A stretch of DNA of 58,254 bases from an uncultured Anaeromyxobacter sp. (GTDB lineage: Bacteria > Myxococcota > Myxococcia > Myxococcales > Anaeromyxobacteraceae): the NCBI GenBank assembly GCA_903874275.1, contig CAIQRS010000036.1:1-58254 (forward strand), given 5' to 3'. The notes under the pieces are model-generated. The model did not search any database and had not been told where the DNA came from. It saw only the letters and a list, made by a program, of their open reading frames with translations. Within the stretch, counting starts at the first letter, position 1, and every line of letters begins with the position of its first letter. Shown one piece after another: positions 16,205-22,514 of the stretch. Position numbers and translations under genes: made by a program.

Positions 16205-18028
16205 CTAGTAGCAGCCGCCGATGGGCGGGACGGCGTCGATCCAGTAGCGGGTCCCGCCGTGGCAGCCCACGACCGAGGTTCCCGTCCAGCCGTTCGGGCC
16301 GGCGGCGGTCGAGCTCCAGTCGGGCAGGAACGTGGCGCTCGTGTTGATCACGCCGTTCACGTGGATCGGAATCACGGCCGGCCCCACCGAACTGGCGGTA
16401 TAGCCGGCCGGGTGGCAGTGGCTGCAGGCCAGTCCCACGAGATCAGGCGAGGCGTGGAGCAGGTGCGGCGGATCCCTGGGCGGGGAAGCGTGGCAGGTCC
16501 CGCAGGACGCCTGGGTGCCGTCCACCTTGTTCCAGATCGGCGCGACGTTCGAACCCCCCGCCCCGAGCGTCTGGCCGTGGCAGTAGTTGGCGCAGGTGGA
16601 CGATGACGGGTTGAACGAGGGCGTGGCTCCGTCCGCCCTGGCCAGCGGACCCCATTCCAGGGTGGCCGGGGTCGTCGGGCCGGGCCCGACGTGCAGGAGG
16701 TTGGTCGGGACGACGTGGCACTCGGTGCAGGCCACGGGTTCGGAGATGGCGCTCGCCCCCGGCAGCAGGTGGGCCTGGTGGGCGCCGACGCCCACCTGCC
16801 TGGTGTCGGAGGAGCCGGTGCGGTCCACCGGGGGAGCGGCCATCACCTCGGGCGGCGTGCCCGGAGGCAGCACGCGGCTCGGGTCGCCGTGGCAGGCCGA
16901 GCAGCTCGTCAACAGGTTTGGAGGGTTCACGTCGGCGAGGCCGTTCACGTGGACGAGCGGGTTCACCGAGACGCGCGTGTAGCCGGTGTGGCAGAGCCCG
17001 CAGTCGGAACCCACCCCGATGGCCGGGTGCCAGGCGCTCGTGTCGGTGGTGCCGCCGGGCAGTGCGTGGCAGGTGCCGCAGGTCACGGCAGACGGCGGAT
17101 TCCAGGTCGGCGAGGTGAGGGTGCCTCCTCCGAGCGGTAGCCCGGGGCCGCCGCCGTGGCAGTAGACGTTGCTGCAGGTGACGGAGCTGCTCCCGGGAGG
17201 GGGAGGGACGAGCTGGGGAGTGGCGCCGTTCGCCGAGGCGAGGGCCCCCCAGGTCACGGTCGCCGGGGTGGAGGCGGACGGCCCGACGTGCAGGAGGTTG
17301 GTCGGGACGACGTGGCATTCCCCGCAGGCGATCGGCCCGGCGATGGCGCTCGCTCCCGGCAGCAGGTGACCCTGGTGGGCGCCGACGCCACGAAGTGCGG
17401 TGGACGAGGAGCCGGCCCGGTCGACCGGGGGCGCCGCCGTCACGACCTCCGGCGTACCCGGAGGCATCACCCGGTTCACGTCCCCGTGGCAGGCGGCACA
17501 GCTGGTCTGAATGGTCGGATGGGTGAGGTTCACCTGGCCGTTGACGTGCACGCTCCGGTTCACGGTTGCATTGGTGTATCCGGGGTGGCAGAGCGCGCAC
17601 TGGACGCCCGCCGCCACGACCGGGTGCCAGGCGCTGGTGTCGATGGGGCCGCCGGGAATGGCATGGCAGGCGCCACAGGACACGGTCGATGGCGGGTTCC
17701 AGACGGGAGCGAGGAGGGTACCCCCGCCCAGCAGGAGCTGGGGGCCACCGGAATGGCAGTAGACGTTCGAGCAGGTGAGCGACGCGCCGTTGAAGCCAGG
17801 CTGCGCGCCGTTTGCCGAGGCCAGGGAGCCTTGCAGCGTGACCTGGAATGCCGCGTCGTGGCACTGGCCGCAAGCGATGGGCTCGGCGATCGTCCCCGTC
17901 AGGTGGATCGTGTGGGCTCCCGTCGTGGGCCCGCCGCCGCCGCCGCCGCCCGAAGCGGGGCGGGATTCGCAGGAAGCGAGGCCGAGAACGGCGAGCGTGG
18001 CGAGAGCAGGGACGACGCGGGAACGCAT
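16205..18028 (-). CDS. multiheme c-type cytochrome lipoprotein, CxxxxCH/CxxCH (GSu_C4xC__C2xCH-type) repeats
   Basis: A 607-residue predicted lipoprotein (lipobox VLGLASC near residue 20, then a Ser-Gly linker). It has 14 candidate heme-attachment motifs: eleven CxxCH, two CxxxxCH (both CSNVYCH) and one CxxxCH (CANYCH). They fall into three modules of 5, 5 and 4 motifs. This mix matches the family first described in Geobacter with alternating CxxxxCH and CxxCH. Such proteins carry electrons across or outside the periplasm during metal or anaerobic respiration. The C-terminus ends in a non-heme stretch with GCHGGTRYW and a final GGCY. It is divergent from fadI. Whether all 14 sites take heme is not known. 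Confidence 0.88.
   Translation of the reverse strand: MRSRVVPALATLAVLGLASCESRPASGGGGGGGPTTGAHTIHLTGTIAEPIACGQCHDAAFQVTLQGSLASANGAQPGFNGASLTCSNVYCHSGGPQLLLGGGTLLAPVWNPPSTVSCGACHAIPGGPIDTSAWHPVVAAGVQCALCHPGYTNATVNRSVHVNGQVNLTHPTIQTSCAACHGDVNRVMPPGTPEVVTAAPPVDRAGSSSTALRGVGAHQGHLLPGASAIAGPIACGECHVVPTNLLHVGPSASTPATVTWGALASANGATPQLVPPPPGSSSVTCSNVYCHGGGPGLPLGGGTLTSPTWNPPSAVTCGTCHALPGGTTDTSAWHPAIGVGSDCGLCHTGYTRVSVNPLVHVNGLADVNPPNLLTSCSACHGDPSRVLPPGTPPEVMAAPPVDRTGSSDTRQVGVGAHQAHLLPGASAISEPVACTECHVVPTNLLHVGPGPTTPATLEWGPLARADGATPSFNPSSSTCANYCHGQTLGAGGSNVAPIWNKVDGTQASCGTCHASPPRDPPHLLHASPDLVGLACSHCHPAGYTASSVGPAVIPIHVNGVINTSATFLPDWSSTAAGPNGWTGTSVVGCHGGTRYWIDAVPPIGGCY
16684..17877 (-). repeat. two tandem 597-bp (199-codon) modules inside the multiheme gene
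   Basis: Matching blocks recur exactly 597 bp apart. A 37-nt identical stretch starts at 16684 and again at 17281. The sequence around the CSNVYCH motif (TGGCAGTAGACG on the + strand) occurs at 17157 and 17754. Each copy codes five heme motifs in the same order, and a third, shorter and more diverged copy precedes 16684. This indicates duplication of a five-heme module. Confidence 0.8.
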
Positions 18029-18181
18029 GGAGCCTCCGGATCAGGAAGTCGGACACGCTACCATGGCGCCGTCGATCTCCAAGGAGGAGGGCCGTGGGGT
18101 CTTCCTTGCTCCGCCGAGGTGCTCCCCCGGCCCGCGACGACGAGCCGCAACCCTGGCGCGGGAGGCGGTCACCGACCGTAC

Positions 18182-18238
18182 TTGACGCTTTGCGTCGAGA
18201 CGGCTAATCATCCGGTTACATCGCTGATTCAAGAATCA
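18182..18238 (+). promoter_or_regulatory. candidate promoter and palindromic operator of the fadI-fadJ operon
   Basis: TTGACG at 18182-18187 is a good -35 element. The -10 is less clear: TAATCA (17-bp spacer) or AATCAT (18-bp spacer), ending about 18211. Just downstream, at 18225-18238, is the perfect dyad TGATTC-AA-GAATCA, positioned near the expected transcription start and 14 bases before the fadI ATG. A dyad here fits an operator for a GntR/TetR-type fatty-acid regulator; which one is not known. Confidence 0.45.
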
Positions 18239-18252
18239 ACACGGGGGTCCGC

Positions 18253-19599
18253 ATGTCCCACCACCGGAAGCACAAGCACCACCATTCGCGAAGCCAGTCC
18301 GAGGGCTCGCCGCCCCCGCGCGTCGCGGTCGTCGCCGGCCTCCGCACCCCCTTCGTCAGGTCGGGCGGGGACTTCAAGGACCTGTCGGCCATCGACCTCG
18401 GCGCCATCGTGGTGAACGAGCTGGTGGCCCGCAGTGGCCTGCCCCTCGCCGAGTTTGACGCCCTCATCTTCGGCCAGGTGATCCCCTCCCAGCTCTCCTC
18501 GCTCATCGGGCGGGAGGTGGTGCTGCGCACCGAGCTGCCGCGGACCGTCCCGGCCCACACCACCTCGCGGGCCTGCGCCACCTCGCTCCAGGCGGCCACA
18601 GAGGCCGCCGACCAGATCCTCCTCGGCCACGCCGACACCGTCATCGCCGGAGGCGCCGAATCGCTCTCCGACGCCCCCATCTTCGCCTCCCACAAGCTGG
18701 CCCAGGCGCTGGTGAACGCGTCGCGGGGGCGCAGCGTCCCGGAGAAGGTGAAGGCCTTCGCAGGGCTCTCCCTCGCCGACGTGGCCCCGGTTCCCCCGGC
18801 GCTGAAGGAGCCCACCACCGGCCTCACCATGGGGGACAGCGCCCAGAAGATGGCCTGGGAGAACGGCATCACCCGCGAGGCCCAGGACCGCTTCGCGCTC
18901 GAGAGCCACCGCAAGGCCGCCGACGCCTGGGCCAGCGGCAAGTTCGCCGAGGAGGTCATGGCGGTGGACGTGCCGCCCCGCTTCCAGAAGATCGCCGCCG
19001 CCGACAACAACGTGCGGGCCGACACGACCTACGACGCGCTCTCCTCGCTGAAGCCGGTCTTCGACAGGCGCTACGGCACCATCACCGCCGGCAACTCCTC
19101 CCCGCTCACCGACGGCGCCGCCGCGGTGATCCTGATGTCGGAGGGGCGGGCCCGCGAGCTCGGGGTGAAGCCGCTGGGCTTCCTGCGCGCCTACGCCTAC
19201 GCCGCCACCGACCCGGGCGACCAGCTGCTGCAGGGGCCGGCCTACGCCGCGCCCGTGGCGCTCGACCGAGCCGGCCTCGCGCTCGCCGACATGGACATCG
19301 TGGAGATGCACGAGGCCTTCGCGGCCCAGGTGCTCTCCAATCTCCAGGCCTTCGCCTCCCGGAAGTTCGCCGAGGAGAAGCTGGGGCGCGCCGATCCGCT
19401 GGGGGAGATCGACCCGGCCCGGCTCAACCCCAACGGCGGGTCGATCCCGCTCGGCCACCCCTTCGGCGCCACCGGCGCCCGCATGATCACCCAGGCGCTG
19501 CGCGAGCTGGCGCGCCGCAAGGGGCGCCACGCGCTGCTCACCGTCTGCGCCGCCGGCGGTCTCGGCGCCGCGGTCGTCCTCGACGGTCCGGAGGCCTGA
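18253..19599 (+). CDS. fadI: acetyl-CoA C-acyltransferase (3-ketoacyl-CoA thiolase)
   Basis: A 448-residue thiolase that cleaves 3-ketoacyl-CoA in the last step of beta-oxidation. Catalytic residues are Cys108 in SRACATSL, His402 in GHPFGATG and Cys432 in VCAAGGLGAA, with the HEAFAAQ element in between. It is longer than degradative FadA thiolases and matches the FadI type. The first 25 residues are unusual: a His/Lys/Arg-rich tail (HHRKHKHHH) precedes the conserved RVAVVAGLRTPF. ATG 18253 is the only upstream start with spacing compatible with the promoter. fadJ follows after one base, so the two form the fatty-acid oxidation complex. Confidence 0.95.
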   Translation: MSHHRKHKHHHSRSQSEGSPPPRVAVVAGLRTPFVRSGGDFKDLSAIDLGAIVVNELVARSGLPLAEFDALIFGQVIPSQLSSLIGREVVLRTELPRTVPAHTTSRACATSLQAATEAADQILLGHADTVIAGGAESLSDAPIFASHKLAQALVNASRGRSVPEKVKAFAGLSLADVAPVPPALKEPTTGLTMGDSAQKMAWENGITREAQDRFALESHRKAADAWASGKFAEEVMAVDVPPRFQKIAAADNNVRADTTYDALSSLKPVFDRRYGTITAGNSSPLTDGAAAVILMSEGRARELGVKPLGFLRAYAYAATDPGDQLLQGPAYAAPVALDRAGLALADMDIVEMHEAFAAQVLSNLQAFASRKFAEEKLGRADPLGEIDPARLNPNGGSIPLGHPFGATGARMITQALRELARRKGRHALLTVCAAGGLGAAVVLDGPEA

Positions 19600-19600
19600 C

Positions 19601-21775
19601 ATGACCACCAGTGAATGGAAGAACTACCGGGTCGATATCCAGGACGGCGTGGCCACCGTCCTCGTGGACGTGCCCGGCGAGCCGGTGAACACCCTCTCCC
19701 GGGAGACCGGCGCCGAGTTCGGCGCGGTGCTCGACGCGCTGGAGAAGGACCCGGCCGTGAAGGCCCTGGTGGTCGCCAGCGGAAAGAAGGACGGCTTCGT
19801 GGCCGGGGCCAAGATCGAGATGCTGCGCGACGTGAAGGACGCCGCCGAGGCAGCCGAGCTCTCCAGGGACGCCCAGGCCGGCTTCGACCGGCTGGAGAAG
19901 TTCGGCAAGCCCGTGGTGGCCGCGGTGCACGGGGCCTGCCTGGGCGGCGGGCTCGAGTGGGCCATGGCCTGCCACTACCGCGTGGTCTCGAACGACAAGA
20001 AGACCCAGCTCGGCCTCCCCGAGGTGCAGCTCGGCGTGATCCCCGGCGCGGGTGGGACGCAGCGCCTGCCCCGGCTGGTGGGCATCGCCACCGCGCTCGA
20101 CCTCGTCCTGGCCGGCAAGACGGTGAAGCCGAAGAAGGCGCTGGCCATCGGGCTCGTGGACGAGTCGGTGCCGCCGGCGCTCCTGCTCGAGGTCGCCCGG
20201 GCCCGGGCCCGCGCGCTGGCCGACGGCGAGAAGCTGCGCCCCGCCGCGCCAGGCGTGGTGGACCGGCTGAAGAAGGATCCCCAGGCCACGCTCCAGAAGA
20301 TGGCCCTCGAGGAGAACTTCCTGGGGCGCGAGGTGCTCTTCCGCCAGGCCAGGAAGACGCTCCTCGAGAAGACGAAGGGGCACTACCCGGCGCCGCTGGC
20401 CGCCCTCGAGGCCATCCAGGCCGGCATCGAGAAGGGGATGGAGGCCGGCCTCGCCACCGAGGCCCGCCTCTTCGGCGACCTGGCCGTCTCGCCGGTGGCC
20501 CGCGAGCTGATGGGCATCTTCTTCGCCACCACCGCCCTGAAGAAGGACAACGGGACCGCCGACCCGTCGGTGAAGGGGCGCAAGGTCGAGTCGCTGGGCA
20601 TCCTGGGCGGCGGCCTGATGGGCTCGGGCATCGCCTACGTCACCACCAACGCCGGCATCCCGGTGCGCATCCGCGAGAAGGACGACGCCGCGGTGGCCCG
20701 CGCCTTCGCGGCGGTGGCCGGGATCTACGACGGCCGGGTGAAGAAGCGCTCCTTGGACCGGCTGGAGAAGCTGGCCCGCATGCGGCTCCTCACCGCCGGC
20801 ACCGGCTGGGAGGGCATGGAGCGGGTGGACGTGCTCATCGAGGCGGTCTTCGAGGATCTCAAGCTGAAGCAGGAGATGCTGCGCACCTTCGAGACCCTGA
20901 ACCCGAAGGGCATCTTCGCCACCAACACCTCGTCCATTCCCGTCGGCGAGATCGCGGCCGCCTCCGCCCACCCCGAGACCGTGCTGGGGATGCACTACTT
21001 CTCGCCGGTGAACAAGATGCCGCTGCTCGAGGTGATCGTCACCCCGCGCACCGCCGACGAGGCCACCGCCACCGCGGTGGCGCTCGGCAAGAAGCAGGGG
21101 AAGACCGTCATCGTGGTCGGCGACGGACCGGGCTTCTTCACCAGCCGCGTGCTGGCGCCGTACATGAACGAGGCGGTGATGCTCCTCCTCGAGGGGGCCT
21201 CGGTGGAGGACCTCGACGCCGCCCTGGTGGGCTTCGGCTTCCCGGTCGGCCCGATGACCCTGCTCGACGAGGTGGGCATCGACGTGGGGGCCAAGGTGGC
21301 CAAGGTGCTCCACGGCGCCTTCGGCGAGCGCATGTCGGTGCCGGAGGCCATGGGCAAGGTGCTCGAGTCCGGGCGGCTCGGCCGCAAGAACGGCAAGGGC
21401 TTCTACACCTACGGTGATCCGAAGAAGAAGAAGGCCGTGGACGAGACCGTCTACGACGTGCTCCCGGGCGGCCGGAAGCGCAAGAGGATCGACCGGGAGG
21501 AGATCGCCCAGCGCTGCGTCCTGCAGATGGTCAACGAGTCCCTTCTCACGCTCGGTGAAGGGATCCTGCGCAGCGCGCGCGACGGGGACATCGGCGCGGT
21601 CTTCGGCCTGGGCTTCCCCCCCTTCCGCGGCGGCCCGTTCAGGTGGATCGACGCCGAGGGCAGCGCCCGGGTGCTGGAGCGCATGCGCCGCCTGGAGGGG
21701 CGCTTCGGCACCCGGTTCAGGCCGGCGCCGCTGCTGGTCGAGCACGCGGCGACCGGCAAGCCGTTCCACGGTTGA
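19601..21775 (+). CDS. fadJ: fatty acid oxidation complex alpha subunit (enoyl-CoA hydratase/3-hydroxyacyl-CoA dehydrogenase)
   Basis: A 724-residue bifunctional enzyme. Residues about 1-190 form the crotonase domain with the oxyanion-hole stretch ACLGGGLEWAMACHYR and the catalytic-Glu region LGLPEVQLGVIPGAGGTQR. From about residue 330 the NAD-binding motif LGGGLMGSGIAYVT begins the dehydrogenase domain, with the MHYFSPVNKMPLLEV catalytic-His segment. The C-terminal domain ends in GFPPFRGGPFRWID, as in FadB/FadJ. It hydrates and oxidises enoyl-CoA intermediates, working with the thiolase encoded one base upstream. Confidence 0.96.
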   Translation: MTTSEWKNYRVDIQDGVATVLVDVPGEPVNTLSRETGAEFGAVLDALEKDPAVKALVVASGKKDGFVAGAKIEMLRDVKDAAEAAELSRDAQAGFDRLEKFGKPVVAAVHGACLGGGLEWAMACHYRVVSNDKKTQLGLPEVQLGVIPGAGGTQRLPRLVGIATALDLVLAGKTVKPKKALAIGLVDESVPPALLLEVARARARALADGEKLRPAAPGVVDRLKKDPQATLQKMALEENFLGREVLFRQARKTLLEKTKGHYPAPLAALEAIQAGIEKGMEAGLATEARLFGDLAVSPVARELMGIFFATTALKKDNGTADPSVKGRKVESLGILGGGLMGSGIAYVTTNAGIPVRIREKDDAAVARAFAAVAGIYDGRVKKRSLDRLEKLARMRLLTAGTGWEGMERVDVLIEAVFEDLKLKQEMLRTFETLNPKGIFATNTSSIPVGEIAAASAHPETVLGMHYFSPVNKMPLLEVIVTPRTADEATATAVALGKKQGKTVIVVGDGPGFFTSRVLAPYMNEAVMLLLEGASVEDLDAALVGFGFPVGPMTLLDEVGIDVGAKVAKVLHGAFGERMSVPEAMGKVLESGRLGRKNGKGFYTYGDPKKKKAVDETVYDVLPGGRKRKRIDREEIAQRCVLQMVNESLLTLGEGILRSARDGDIGAVFGLGFPPFRGGPFRWIDAEGSARVLERMRRLEGRFGTRFRPAPLLVEHAATGKPFHG

Positions 21776-21806
21776 CCAGACCCTTCAGGGTACAGCGCGA
21801 CGAGAC

Positions 21807-21838
21807 CCTTCGGGGTGGCCTCGGGGCAACCCCGAAGG
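21807..21838 (+). terminator. strong hairpin after fadJ, possible terminator
   Basis: CCTTCGGGGT at 21807-21816 pairs perfectly with ACCCCGAAGG at 21829-21838 around a 12-nt loop, 32 bases after the fadJ stop. No T-run follows, so it may act as an RNA-stabilising end or a Rho-assisted stop instead of a classical intrinsic terminator. Confidence 0.4.
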
Positions 21839-22175
21839 AAGGGTGCGCCGCCACCCCATCCGGGACGTGAGCCGGCTGTCTTCATCGCCGGGTCGCGCCC
21901 TGGGTCGGGCTCCAGGACGAGGCTGGAGCGCAAACTCTTCACCGACCCCGGGTCCACTCGCCCAGGTCACCGCCACGCGCGAGCCGGGGTGCGACGAACG
22001 GGGCGGCGACCGCGCCCCGGAACCGGATCGTGGAGGTGCCCGCGCGCAAATGAGCGCATCCTCATGACATGACGCGCGAACTTGCCGCGTGTGAGCTTAA
22101 CCTTTAGTGAACATGACCGATCCGGTCCAGATCCGGGTGGGCCCGGGACGTGCTCACCCGAGCGCGCGGGGCACA

Positions 22176-22193
22176 TGCAAGCGACGGCTTGCA
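22176..22193. promoter_or_regulatory. inverted repeat TGCAAGC-GACG-GCTTGCA
   Basis: A perfect 7-bp inverted repeat around a 4-nt centre, 320 bp before the cytochrome start. It could be a protein-binding dyad or a short RNA hairpin. It shares the GCAAG core with the palindrome 37 bp downstream, which suggests a repeated recognition site. Confidence 0.35.
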
Positions 22194-22229
22194 CCGGGTC
22201 GCGGCACGCCGAGGATCGTCGAGCGAAAT

Positions 22230-22243
22230 CCTTGCGCGCAAGG
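22230..22243. promoter_or_regulatory. 14-bp perfect palindrome CCTTGCGCGCAAGG
   Basis: A perfect palindrome without spacer, 270 bp upstream of the decaheme cytochrome start. Perfect dyads of this size commonly bind dimeric regulators; no specific family is recognised. Confidence 0.35.
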
Positions 22244-22514
22244 GCTCGCGCACATTGTGACGAAAGGTGAATGACCGCTTCGTGATCCTGTCTCAGGAGA
22301 AGCCGTATTCAAGCGGCTTCCGTGACCCCCATCGGAGTGTCCCCGACTCCAGAGGAGCGCAACCCGACAGGCTCCATCAGGGACCGACAGTCTTCTCCCC
22401 GTCCCGGATCGATCGGTGTAGTCTGCCCTTCCACGAGTTCACCTCTCAGTGAAGCACGCGACGGATTTCAGTCTCATCCGCAGTCAAGTCAGCCCCATCG
22501 AGGAGGCAGTGAAA

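Larger units (their letters stand above)
21776..22514. other. 739-bp intergenic leader upstream of the decaheme cytochrome gene
   Basis: No gene is supported. After the fadJ hairpin it holds a hairpin at 22176-22193 and a 14-bp perfect palindrome at 22230-22243. The last 270 bases are less GC-rich than the coding sequence. A weak -35/-10 pair (TTGCCG at 22082) was seen but is not convincing. The size and dyads suggest a regulated promoter or a long 5' untranslated leader for the cytochrome. I did not find a c-di-GMP (GEMM) riboswitch core. Confidence 0.5.

Noticed and set aside
16540-16570. tRNA T-arm-like sequence GTTCGAAC
   Set aside because: It lies inside the multiheme cytochrome coding sequence and no acceptor or anticodon arms can be drawn around it. 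No tRNA, including tRNA(Sec), was seen.
22165-22185. sigma-54 promoter in GGGGCACATGCAAGC
   Set aside because: The GG and GC elements are 9 bases apart instead of 10, and the -12 context is poor.
21776-22514. c-di-GMP (GEMM) riboswitch upstream of the multiheme cytochrome, as found before Geobacter cytochromes
   Set aside because: I looked for the conserved core and tetraloop-receptor sequence by eye and did not find them. A covariance-model search would settle it.
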